Assembly: GCA_947501565.1 (NCBI GenBank)
Contig: CANMWJ010000029.1
Span: forward strand, 1-34,988
Reading direction: 5' to 3'
Length of the DNA: 34,988 bases
DNA from: an uncultured Marinobacterium sp.
GTDB taxonomy: Bacteria > Pseudomonadota > Gammaproteobacteria > Pseudomonadales > Balneatricaceae
The position numbers and the translations under genes are program-made. Shown in pieces: positions 26,628 through 34,968 of the stretch (positions are counted from its first letter, which is position 1; every line of letters begins with the position of its first letter). The notes below the pieces were generated by a model, which was given only the letters and a program-made list of their open reading frames with translations, did no database searches and was not told where the DNA came from.

Positions 26628-28457
26628 TTAGCTCCCAAGGTGGTAGCGTAGTGTCAGATGTTTCTTAAACCCTTTCACGATATGCAGCGCATCTCGCAAC
26701 AGATCTCGCTCCATTTTATCCAAACCCGCCAGCTCAATGATATTAGGCGTTTGGTCTACACCGCCCTCATCCAGGTCCATGCGCTTGATCTGCTGACGCA
26801 GACGCAACTGGATAAACAGGCTCAGCGCCTCATTCATCTCACGTGCGTGTTTCTCCTGAATCTGCCCCAGCTCGACTAGCTCCTCTATTCGCTTGAAGGT
26901 ATTGGTCGCCTTAACCCGATACTCCAGCGCCAGCGTACGCACGCCGTGCACGATCGGGAAGATGCCGCCCTTCTTAATATCCAACTCGCCTTTCTCCTTC
27001 AGATTACCGAAGAAGGTAAGCGGCGTATCGAACTCAACGGTGGCACGAGCGAAGTGAGAGAAGAACACATCGTTATTACGCAGATAGCGCATAAACCAGT
27101 TACGGCTCGCCTTAAAGATCGCAGGATTACCTGCAACAGGTTTTGCATCCACGGCAATAGCCAGATTCATCAGGGATTCGCCGTCGCAGGTTTCCGCCCA
27201 GTCACCCAGCATTTTGGTCCACTCGCCCAGCGGTTTAACCCATGCCGGGTTAGATACCATGATGTTGCCGGGACACGGAGGGAAGCCGAATTCGATCAAA
27301 GTGCGACTGAAACGATCCAGGGTCTCCTGCATCTCAGGCCAAACCAGCCCGTCTCGGTGGATTACCGCGTTATCCTGGTCAGTTTTCATGACCTGCTCAC
27401 CACGACCTTCGGAACCCATTACTACGAGACAGACATGCGGCTGCATATCCGCAGGAATCATAATATCGAACAGCTTGGCCATAATACGGCCATTCATAGC
27501 CGCCAGCAGATCCATCGCAAAGCGCGCCTTCACACCCTGGGACACCAGCGCTTTGATCAAATCGTCGAGCCCCTGAGCTGCTTCTTTCAGATCCTCGACA
27601 GTCTGGGCACGCTCAATACGCAAACCAATGACGTGAGAGTGACTGGAGAAGTAACTCAGTACGTCGGTCAGCTCAACGATACCTTCGAGCTGATCTCCGC
27701 TCATAACGACAACACGCTCGATGTGCTGCTGCGTCATAATAATCAGTGCGTTAAACAGATAGTCATCCGGCCCAATAGTAATCAGGCGGTAACTTGCGAT
27801 CTCCGCAATATCTTTATGTAACGGCGCTTTGTTAACAACGATGGCATCCAGCAGGTCGGTGCCGGTAACAATGCCGTAGCGATTACCGCGCTTCACCAGC
27901 ATACAATCGGCTTTTTGCTCCCGCATCAGGCGGGTTGCCTCATCAATACTGGTACCTTCCAGAATCAGCAGCGGCTCCCGGATAACACCGTCGGATACTT
28001 TAGCGAGCATAAACTCGGCCATATCCTGGGTACTGCCGTGCTGGGCCACGATTTCAGATTTAGCCGACAGGTTCTGCTGAAAGTAGTCAGCGAACAGACT
28101 GTTGGAAGACATCAGGTCCAACAGGACCTTGGTAGGCAGGATGTGACAGATCGTTTCCTCTTCAGCGATAAAGTTATGAATCGCTTTACCACGAATGGCT
28201 GACCAGGCACCAAAATAATCTTCGTTTGTGTAGTGCACGAACACGTGCTGCGGCTCATCTGCTGAACCTTCTACCGCTTCGCTTTCACTGACACGTCCTT
28301 TCAGAATAACGAACACACCCTCGGGTTCGTCTCCAGCCGCCAGCAGTACCTCACCTTTCTGGTAGTAGCCAATATCCAGGTTCTGGCGTAGCAATGCACT
28401 TTCGTTCTCGTCCAGAAGACTGAACGGCATATTTCCCATGTTAAACGAATCAGGCAT
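26628..28457 (-). CDS. cNMP-binding/CBS/DUF294 nucleotidyltransferase-like signalling protein
   Basis: A 609-residue multi-domain protein. A cyclic-nucleotide-binding-like domain (about 8-130; GYYQKGEVLLAAGDEPEGVFVILKG region) comes first, then a CBS pair (about 155-275). A DUF294 nucleotidyltransferase-like domain follows with the GS-x10-DxD core (Gly348-Ser349, Asp360, Asp362), as in GlnD/GlnE-type enzymes. The C-terminal DUF294_C helical domain ends the protein. It probably senses nucleotides and may transfer a nucleotidyl group to an unknown target. The ATG at 28455-28457 has a strong AAGGAGGAG site seven bases upstream; an earlier in-frame start would overlap the preceding terminator and is unlikely. 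Confidence 0.87.
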   Translation of the reverse strand: MPDSFNMGNMPFSLLDENESALLRQNLDIGYYQKGEVLLAAGDEPEGVFVILKGRVSESEAVEGSADEPQHVFVHYTNEDYFGAWSAIRGKAIHNFIAEEETICHILPTKVLLDLMSSNSLFADYFQQNLSAKSEIVAQHGSTQDMAEFMLAKVSDGVIREPLLILEGTSIDEATRLMREQKADCMLVKRGNRYGIVTGTDLLDAIVVNKAPLHKDIAEIASYRLITIGPDDYLFNALIIMTQQHIERVVVMSGDQLEGIVELTDVLSYFSSHSHVIGLRIERAQTVEDLKEAAQGLDDLIKALVSQGVKARFAMDLLAAMNGRIMAKLFDIMIPADMQPHVCLVVMGSEGRGEQVMKTDQDNAVIHRDGLVWPEMQETLDRFSRTLIEFGFPPCPGNIMVSNPAWVKPLGEWTKMLGDWAETCDGESLMNLAIAVDAKPVAGNPAIFKASRNWFMRYLRNNDVFFSHFARATVEFDTPLTFFGNLKEKGELDIKKGGIFPIVHGVRTLALEYRVKATNTFKRIEELVELGQIQEKHAREMNEALSLFIQLRLRQQIKRMDLDEGGVDQTPNIIELAGLDKMERDLLRDALHIVKGFKKHLTLRYHLGS

Positions 28458-28478
28458 AAACGATCTCCTCCTTGCCAA

Positions 28479-28516
28479 AATGAAAAAAGGCACACCAACT
28501 CGCGTTGATGTGCCTT
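28479..28516 (-). terminator. Strong intrinsic terminator after the SLC5 symporter gene
   Basis: On the minus strand a 13-base-pair stem (one G-U pair) closes a GCGA tetraloop of the GNRA type and is followed by six T, C, A and four T. It lies 22 bases past the symporter stop and ends about 22 bases before the DUF294 gene start. It should sharply reduce read-through into the DUF294/exonuclease pair. Confidence 0.88.
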
Positions 28517-28538
28517 ACGAAGTAACTAACTCAGGCTA

Positions 28539-30347
28539 TTAGTGAGCGTGAGCAGTACCTGCGCCGCGAGGGATACGCAGGTCTTCTACGATCTGCTGCA
28601 TCTCTTCGGATGGCGGAGGAGTCATGTTTGCAACTACTACCGCTACGATGAAGTGCAGGATCATACCAACAGTACCGAAACCACCTGGGGAGATACCCAT
28701 GAAGTAGTCTGCGGAGTTGCCACCACCGAATACGAAGTACCACATGTAGCCAACAGTAGAGATCAGACCTACCAGCATACCTGCGATCGCACCCTGAGTG
28801 TTCATACGCTTGTAGAAGATACCCAGCATCAGAGTTGGGAATACGGACGCACATGCGATACCGAATGCCAACGCTACTACCTGAGCTACGAAGCCTGGAG
28901 GGTTGATACCGAAGTAACCTGCGATACAGATCGCTACGATTGCTGCCAGACGAGCGTACATCAACTCCTGCTTATCAGTGATATTCGGGTTGATAGTCTT
29001 CTTCATCAAGTCATGGGAGATCGCTGTGGAGATTACCAGCAGCAGACCCGCCGCAGTAGACAGTGCTGCCGCAACCGCACCAGCTGCTACCAGAGCGATT
29101 ACCCATGCAGGCAGATTCGCGATCTCTGGGTTAGCAAGTACCATGATGTCGCGGTCTACGTATACTTCGTTTGCGAATGGCTGCTTAGCAGAATCGAAAG
29201 AAGCATCAGCTTTCGCGTTGGAAGCAATGCGCTGACCGTGCTCGCCACGCTCTTCAGTGAACGCTGGCTTGCCTTTCTTACCATCAAACGCAGCACCTGC
29301 AGCGTACTGTACTTTGCCGTCGCCGTTACGGTCGTTCCAACCCAGCAGACCAGCGTTTTCCCAGTTCTTGAACCAAGAAGGCATTTCAGCGTATTCAGTA
29401 CCTGCGTTCTGCGGACCGTTGATTTCCTGAATCAGGTTTACACGACCGAAACCAGCTACACCAGGAACCGCAGTGTACAGCAGAGCGATGAAGATCAGTG
29501 CGTAACCACCAGTAGTACGCGCGTCTTTTACGCGAGGTACGGTGAAGAAACGTACGATTACGTGAGGCAGACCCGCAGTACCGCACATCAGTGCAATAGT
29601 CAGGAAGAAGATATCAATTGTTGATTTCTTACCTGCAGTGTACTGAGCAAAGCCCAGATCAACAGAGAGCTGGTCAAGCGTTGCCAGTACAGACTGACCG
29701 CTTTCCAGAGTCGCACCCAGACCGAACTGAGGCAGGAAGTGACCAGTGATCTGTGCAGACAGGAAGAACGCTGGAACGGTGAATGCCAGGATCAGTACAC
29801 AGTACTGTGCAACCTGAGTGTAGGTAATACCTTTCATACCACCCAGTACAGCGTAGAAGAATACGATCGCCATACCCACGATTACACCAGTGTTGATGTC
29901 AACGTGCAGGTAACGGGAGAATACGATACCAACACCACGCATCTGACCAGCTACGTAAGTGAAGGAGATTACGATAGTACAAACTACCGCGATAGTACGC
30001 GCCAGGTTTGAACCGTAACGGTCACCTACGAAATCAGGTACGGTGAACTTACCGAACTTACGCAGGTAAGGAGCCAGCAGCAGCGCCAGCAGTACGTAAC
30101 CACCAGTCCAGCCCATCAGGTAGGCAGAACCGTCACGACCGACGAAGGAGATCAGACCGGCCAGGGAGATAAAGGAAGCTGCAGACATCCAGTCAGCTGC
30201 AGTTGCCATACCGTTAGCGATAGGTGGTACACCACCGCCCGCTACGTAGAACTCTTTGGTAGATCCTGCACGCGCCCAAATCGCAATACCGATATACAGC
30301 GCGAACGAACCCCCGATGAAGAGGTAAGTAAGTAAATCAAGACTCAT
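28539..30347 (-). CDS. SLC5 sodium:solute symporter, VC_2705 subfamily (ActP-like)
   Basis: A 602-residue transporter of the sodium:solute symporter (SSS/SLC5) family with about 13 membrane helices. Signatures include STKEFYVAGGGVPPIANGMATAADWMSAASF, GQMRGVGIVFSRY and GGMKGITYTQVAQYCVL. It resembles acetate permease ActP and, by its small DUF4212 partner, the VC_2705 type. Acetate or a related monocarboxylate with sodium is the likely cargo, an inference from family and context. A roughly 100-residue soluble insertion near 310-415 contains an EF-hand-like loop starting at Asp339 (DRNGDGKV). Codon choice is strongly biased (CGT, GGT, GTA, TAC, AAC), suggesting high expression. The ATG has an AAGGACGG site. 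Confidence 0.92.
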   Translation of the reverse strand: MSLDLLTYLFIGGSFALYIGIAIWARAGSTKEFYVAGGGVPPIANGMATAADWMSAASFISLAGLISFVGRDGSAYLMGWTGGYVLLALLLAPYLRKFGKFTVPDFVGDRYGSNLARTIAVVCTIVISFTYVAGQMRGVGIVFSRYLHVDINTGVIVGMAIVFFYAVLGGMKGITYTQVAQYCVLILAFTVPAFFLSAQITGHFLPQFGLGATLESGQSVLATLDQLSVDLGFAQYTAGKKSTIDIFFLTIALMCGTAGLPHVIVRFFTVPRVKDARTTGGYALIFIALLYTAVPGVAGFGRVNLIQEINGPQNAGTEYAEMPSWFKNWENAGLLGWNDRNGDGKVQYAAGAAFDGKKGKPAFTEERGEHGQRIASNAKADASFDSAKQPFANEVYVDRDIMVLANPEIANLPAWVIALVAAGAVAAALSTAAGLLLVISTAISHDLMKKTINPNITDKQELMYARLAAIVAICIAGYFGINPPGFVAQVVALAFGIACASVFPTLMLGIFYKRMNTQGAIAGMLVGLISTVGYMWYFVFGGGNSADYFMGISPGGFGTVGMILHFIVAVVVANMTPPPSEEMQQIVEDLRIPRGAGTAHAH

Positions 30348-30383
30348 AACAATGCCGTCCTTACTAAATTATTTTTATTTTTG

Positions 30384-30644
30384 TTATTCGTGAACGTCAT
30401 ACTTTTCGTCGAGCTTGTTCATGGATGCAACGTACATCCAGATCAAGATAACGAAGACGAAGATTGAACCCTGCTGACCAAACCAGAAACCCAGTGGGAA
30501 TCCGAAGAACTGGATAGCATCCAGCTGATCAACAAAAAGGATACCGCAGCCGTAGGAGACTACGAACCAAACTGCTAGATATGTGACGATTATGCGCAAG
30601 TTCTCTTTCCAATATGCTTGCGCCTGTTCAGGGCTTATGGACAT
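30384..30644 (-). CDS. DUF4212 small subunit of the sodium:solute symporter
   Basis: An 86-residue membrane protein with two helices at about 20-42 and 50-75; between them lies the conserved LDAIQFFGFPLGFWFGQQGS stretch. This is the DUF4212 family (small subunit of VC_2705-type symporters), always found before the large transporter gene. Here it ends 36 bases before that gene. I chose ATG 30642-30644, with an AAGGA site seven bases upstream; a longer frame reaching 30764 lacks family-like sequence. An A-rich leader lies just before the ribosome site, common in highly expressed genes. Confidence 0.92.
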   Translation of the reverse strand: MSISPEQAQAYWKENLRIIVTYLAVWFVVSYGCGILFVDQLDAIQFFGFPLGFWFGQQGSIFVFVILIWMYVASMNKLDEKYDVHE

Positions 30645-30918
30645 TGCACCATCCTTATTTTTTTTATGAATAGGTGGAACTAAAGACAGCGTAGAGATTA
30701 GCAAAGCGACGCCCCAATCAAAGCCCGACTTTAGTCTGATCGAACACCCTGTTTTATAAGGCAATTTTACGCCATCCCCCTAAAATCAAGGGCTCCAGAG
30801 CTTTTCAAAAACACCTTTGAGTTCAACGCGCTATACAAAGGTATTAGGGAGGGATTGGGTTATTTACCAGAAGGAGTAAACTAGAACTTTCCATTTTTAT
30901 TTGAGGAGCGACCGCATC
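30645..30918. promoter_or_regulatory. Divergent regulatory region between the symporter operon and crbS
   Basis: This 274-base region must hold the promoters for both directions and is the longest non-coding stretch in the window. I found no convincing -35/-10 pair on either strand. Visible structure includes an inverted repeat ACCTTTG (30813-30819) and CAAAGGT (30836-30842) with 16 bases between, a possible protein-binding dyad. An orphan AGAAGGAG lies near 30870 without a start codon in range. An eight-T run near 30658 precedes the DUF4212 start on the minus strand. In Vibrio and Pseudomonas, CrbR controls acetate genes, so its binding here is a reasonable but untested guess. Confidence 0.6.
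30813..30842. repeat. Interrupted inverted repeat upstream of crbS
   Basis: ACCTTTG and its exact reverse complement CAAAGGT are separated by 16 bases, giving a centre-to-centre distance of 23 bases, about two helical turns. This geometry is compatible with a dimeric regulator site. It is placed about 77 bases before the crbS ATG. The arms are short, so chance cannot be excluded. Confidence 0.35.
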
Positions 30919-33900
30919 ATGTTGTCGGGTTGGACAGTTATCATGATCTCGCTGGCCTACGTCGGGCTGTTGTTTGCAATCGCCTACTATGGCGACAAAA
31001 CTCCCACGCCGACCCGGTTCGGCAGACAGGTGATCTATTCACTGTCGCTGGCGGTATATTGCTCCTCCTGGACCTTTTATGGCGCCGTCGGCCGCGCATC
31101 CACCAGCGGCTGGGAATTTCTGGCGACCTACCTGGGACCCGTTCTGGTATTTGTATTCGGTTGGCACCTGATCGAAAAAATGGTGCTGATCAGTAAACAG
31201 CAGAACATCACCTCGATTTCGGACTTTATCTCCTCGCGTTACGGGAAGAGTCAGGCCCTGGCCGTACTGGTCACCGTTATCGCAGTAATGGGTACCATTC
31301 CTTATATCGCCATGCAGCTCAAAGCGGTCGCAATCAGCTTCAGCGCCATCACCGCAGGCAGCGAAACCTCAATCGGCAAAGGTAGCGACACGGCCCTGTT
31401 TGTGGCCATGCTGATGGCGGTGTTCGCCATACTGTTCGGTACCCGACATATTGACGCAACCGAACACCACGATGGTTTGGTACTCGCGGTCGCCTTTGAG
31501 TCGATCATCAAACTCACCGCATTTATCGCGGTGGGTCTTTTCGTCACCTATGAGATCTTTGATGGCCCGGCACCGCTGATACGCAATATCGAACAACAAC
31601 TGACGGAAAACCAAAACTTCCACACCCTCTTCAGGGACAGTTTCCTGGTTGAAACGATACTCGCCTGCGCCGCGGTAATCTGTCTGCCGCGCCAGTTTCA
31701 GGTGACCATTGTCGAGATCAACGACGTCAACAACCTGAAACTGGCTCGCTGGTTGTTCCCGCTGTATATGGCCCTGCTGGCTGTTTTTGTACTGCCAATT
31801 GCCACCGCCGGCCTCTCCTACTTTGATGAATACAGCGCTGTGGATGCAGACACCTTTGTACTGATGCTGCCGCTGGCCGAGGGGCACTTCAATCTGGCCA
31901 CTTTCGCGTTTATCGGCGGACTCTCAGCCGCTACCAGTATGGTTATCGTGGCCTCTATCGCCCTCTCAACGATGGTGTGTAACGACATCATCATGCCGCT
32001 GCTGTTCCGCATCTCCTGGCTCAACCTGTCCCAGAGCAAAGACCTGGGCGCGCTGCTACTTAAAGTGCGCCGCGTCACCATCATCTGCCTGATGCTGTTC
32101 GCGTATTTCTACTACCGTATCCTCGGCGACCAGGGCTCTCTTGCGTCATTCGGCCTGCTGGCATTTGTAGCGGTGATTCAGTTCCTGCCCGCTATTATCG
32201 GCGGCCTGTACTGGAAAACAGGCTCACGTAACGGTGTACTGGCCGGTATGGCCGCTGGCTTCCTGCTCTGGCTCTACACGCTGGTTATCCCAACCATGAT
32301 GAGCGGCGACCTGATCCCCGACAACTTTATTACCGATGGGCTACTGTCGATCAGCTGGCTTAAACCGACCGCCCTCTTCGGGGTGACTGGCTTTGATCCA
32401 CTCACCCATGGCGTGCTGTGGAGCCTCTCAGCCAATATCGCGCTGTATGTACTGGTATCGCGGTACAGCGGCCTGCGTCTGGTCGACCGTATTCAGGCCA
32501 GCGCTTTTATTGATACCTACAATAAGGAGCTGCCTGAAACCTCGCGCCACTACGACCACGTGACCGTCGGCGATCTGCAGATGCTGACCGAGCGTTTCCT
32601 GGGTATCAGTCGCACCCAACACTCCTTCACCGGATTTGCCCTGCAGCGTGGTGAAGAGCCGCCACTCTCCGGCGACAAAGCGACGCCGGACCTGATTCAG
32701 TTCACCGAACGCCTGCTGGCCGGCGTGATCGGCGCCTCGTCCGCACGCATCGTGCTCTCCTCCATCCTGCGCGGCCGCGACATGCAGATCGGCGACGTCG
32801 TAACCATCGTGGACGAAGCCTCTCAGGCCCTGCGTTTTAACCGCTCCCTGCTGCAGTCCACCATCGAGAACATCAGTTTGGGCATCAGCGTAGTGGATCA
32901 ACAGATGCGACTCGTTGCCTGGAACCGCCCTTACGTGGAGATGTTTGATTACCCCGAAGGCCTGATCTGCGTAGGACGCCCGATCGACGAGGTATTTCGT
33001 CATAACGCGATTAAAGGCGAATACGGGCCCGGCGACATCGAAACCCAGGTGAAGAAACGTATCGCGGTGCTGCGCTCCGGCAAACCACACAGTTACGAAC
33101 GCTTCCGCCCCGACGGCACTGTATTGAATGTACGCGGTAACCCGATGCCCAATGGCGGTTACGTGAATACCTACATGGATATCACCGAACATAAAGAGAT
33201 CGAGGAAGCGCTGCGTGAGAGTGAGCACAACATCCGTATCTACACCGACAATGTACCGGTACTGATCGCTTACCTCGATCCGGATCGTCGCTACCTGTTC
33301 GTCAACAAGGCCTATGCAAAAACCTTCCACCTGGACCGGCATAATATCTCCGGTGTGCCTTGCTCCAAGATCATGCCGGAGTCGGAATACGAGTTCCGCG
33401 CGCCTTATATCCGGGAGGTACTAACCGGTAAGCGTCAAAAATTTGAAACCCTGCTGCCCACCCAGGACGGATCTGTACGTTATGCTGACGTAACCTATAT
33501 TCCTCATATCGGCGAATACGGCGACGTATTGGGTTACTTCACCCTGTATCAGGACATCACCGAGCGCCGCATCGCCGAGCAAGCCCTGCAGGAAACCAAT
33601 GAAACTCTTGAGCAGCGCGTAAAAGAACGTACCCATACACTGTCGGTGGTGAACAAGGAGCTCCGTAAGGAGAACACCATTCGCGCCCTGATGGAGGATG
33701 AGCTACGCCAGGCCAAATCCGACGCGGACGCCGCCAACCTGGGTAAAACCCGCTTCCTCGCTGCAGCCAGCCATGACCTGCTGCAACCCCTTAACGCCGC
33801 ACGCCTGTTCTCATCGGCGCTGGCCCAGCAGAGCCACAGCGATGAGACCCGCCAGTTGGTCGACAACCTGGACGGCTCACTCAAAGCTGCCGAGGAGCTG

Positions 33901-34857
33901 ATCACCGCGATTCTGGATATCTCCAAGCTGGATGCGGGTGCACTGGAACCGTCGATCACCGATTTTGAGATCAGCGATCTGTTTACCAACCTGACCGCCG
34001 ACTTCACAGCGATGGCAAAAGACAAATCTCTGCGCTTCCGCTGCCGCCCATCCAAGCTGGTTGTCCGCTCGGATCAGCAGATGCTGCGCCGCATTCTGCA
34101 GAACTTCCTGTCCAACGCAATCCGTTATACCCAGGACGGCGGCATCCTGCTGGGCTGCCGCCGCCGCGGCGACAAGATCCGCTTTGAGGTCTGGGATACC
34201 GGGGTGGGTATTCCACAGAACAAGCTGAAAGAGGTATTTGAGGAGTTCCGCCGTATCGACAACCCGAAACACTCTCAGGTACAGGGTCTTGGCCTTGGCC
34301 TGGCGATCACCGAACGTATCGCGCGTATGCTTGAGCACCGCTTGCTGGTCCGCTCCTGGCCGAGCAAAGGCACTGTGTTCAGCGTTGATGTGCCGCTCGG
34401 CGAAGCTAAGAAAGCGGTTAAACAGAAACCGGAGAACCGCGGCTGGATTCGCAGTAAAGGCCTCAACGGTATTCGCGTACTGGTGATCGATAACGAACCT
34501 AAGATCCTGGAGGGCATGAGCGCCCTGCTGGGCGGCTGGTCCTGTGAGGTGGCTGTTGCCATCTCCGGCAATGAAGCGGTTGCCCGTATCCAGGAGGAAC
34601 ACTTCGAACCCGATATTATCCTGGCGGACTACCACCTCTCCGAGACCGATACCGGCCTGATGGCGCTGGAGGAGATTAATATCCTGACCGACAGAGAGAT
34701 TCCAGCCATCGTGATTACCGCTGATCGTACCGAGGAGATCAAACAACAGATCGCTGACAGCGGTGCCCAGTTGCTGACCAAGCCAATCCGTCCGGCAGCA
34801 TTACGCGCCATGATCAACAAAACCATCGCCAATGCACGAGCGCTGGAGAGCGGTTGA
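30919..34857 (+). CDS. crbS: CrbS-like hybrid histidine kinase with N-terminal SLC5 transporter domain
   Basis: A 1312-residue sensor kinase. Residues 1 to about 520 form an SLC5 sodium:solute-symporter-like domain of about 13 helices. A linker of the STAC type follows (about 530-630). A PAS domain lies at about 645-760 (ENISLGISVVDQQMRLVAWN) and a second at about 770-885, then a coiled coil. The HisKA domain has phosphorylated His952 in AASHDLLQPLN. The ATPase domain has NFLSNAIRYT and GVGIP motifs. A receiver domain carries Asp1237 in ILADYHL. This architecture is that of CrbS (MxtR in Pseudomonas), which with CrbR controls acetyl-CoA synthetase and acetate use. ATG 30919 follows a GAGGAG site; a TTG at 30901 lies before that site. 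No crbR is in the window. Confidence 0.9.
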   Translation: MLSGWTVIMISLAYVGLLFAIAYYGDKTPTPTRFGRQVIYSLSLAVYCSSWTFYGAVGRASTSGWEFLATYLGPVLVFVFGWHLIEKMVLISKQQNITSISDFISSRYGKSQALAVLVTVIAVMGTIPYIAMQLKAVAISFSAITAGSETSIGKGSDTALFVAMLMAVFAILFGTRHIDATEHHDGLVLAVAFESIIKLTAFIAVGLFVTYEIFDGPAPLIRNIEQQLTENQNFHTLFRDSFLVETILACAAVICLPRQFQVTIVEINDVNNLKLARWLFPLYMALLAVFVLPIATAGLSYFDEYSAVDADTFVLMLPLAEGHFNLATFAFIGGLSAATSMVIVASIALSTMVCNDIIMPLLFRISWLNLSQSKDLGALLLKVRRVTIICLMLFAYFYYRILGDQGSLASFGLLAFVAVIQFLPAIIGGLYWKTGSRNGVLAGMAAGFLLWLYTLVIPTMMSGDLIPDNFITDGLLSISWLKPTALFGVTGFDPLTHGVLWSLSANIALYVLVSRYSGLRLVDRIQASAFIDTYNKELPETSRHYDHVTVGDLQMLTERFLGISRTQHSFTGFALQRGEEPPLSGDKATPDLIQFTERLLAGVIGASSARIVLSSILRGRDMQIGDVVTIVDEASQALRFNRSLLQSTIENISLGISVVDQQMRLVAWNRPYVEMFDYPEGLICVGRPIDEVFRHNAIKGEYGPGDIETQVKKRIAVLRSGKPHSYERFRPDGTVLNVRGNPMPNGGYVNTYMDITEHKEIEEALRESEHNIRIYTDNVPVLIAYLDPDRRYLFVNKAYAKTFHLDRHNISGVPCSKIMPESEYEFRAPYIREVLTGKRQKFETLLPTQDGSVRYADVTYIPHIGEYGDVLGYFTLYQDITERRIAEQALQETNETLEQRVKERTHTLSVVNKELRKENTIRALMEDELRQAKSDADAANLGKTRFLAAASHDLLQPLNAARLFSSALAQQSHSDETRQLVDNLDGSLKAAEELITAILDISKLDAGALEPSITDFEISDLFTNLTADFTAMAKDKSLRFRCRPSKLVVRSDQQMLRRILQNFLSNAIRYTQDGGILLGCRRRGDKIRFEVWDTGVGIPQNKLKEVFEEFRRIDNPKHSQVQGLGLGLAITERIARMLEHRLLVRSWPSKGTVFSVDVPLGEAKKAVKQKPENRGWIRSKGLNGIRVLVIDNEPKILEGMSALLGGWSCEVAVAISGNEAVARIQEEHFEPDIILADYHLSETDTGLMALEEINILTDREIPAIVITADRTEEIKQQIADSGAQLLTKPIRPAALRAMINKTIANARALESG

Positions 34858-34877
34858 TCCGCACGTTTTCCAGACAC

Positions 34878-34911
34878 AAAAAAGGCACCGATTAAGGTGC
34901 CTTTTTTATTT
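34878..34911 (+). terminator. Intrinsic terminator after crbS
   Basis: Six A and GGCACC, a six-base loop GATTAA, GGTGCC and six T followed by ATTTT. The stem is perfect and the T run is on the plus strand, 20 bases after the crbS stop. The A run makes it potentially bidirectional. Confidence 0.92.
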
Positions 34912-34968
34912 TGTCTGTCCCGTCCTGAATAACGTTGACACTTTTCGATCATCAAATCGGAAGGTGTT

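Noticed and set aside
28458-28493. Longer start for the DUF294 protein, reaching 28493
   Set aside because: It would begin inside the terminator T tract and stem and lacks a ribosome site, whereas ATG 28457 has AAGGAGGAG at good spacing.
28542-29624. A 360-codon open frame on the plus strand opposite the symporter gene
   Set aside because: The composition is unnatural (Cys, Tyr, Arg and Ser rich) and the frame mirrors the strongly biased codons of the symporter. No ribosome site or family signature is visible.
30695-30715. Sigma-54-like sequence on the minus strand (TTGGGGCG...TTTGCT) before DUF4212
   Set aside because: With the correct 10-base spacing the flanking T and C of the TGGC core are both lost; the better-looking GGC alignment has one base too few. 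Not supported.
30645-30764. Longer start for the DUF4212 protein, reaching 30764
   Set aside because: The extra 40 residues do not resemble the family, and the ATG at 30644 has a well-spaced ribosome site.
32428-33342. A 304-codon minus-strand open frame opposite crbS
   Set aside because: It is antisense to the STAC and PAS coding region of a convincing gene and shows no recognisable domain.
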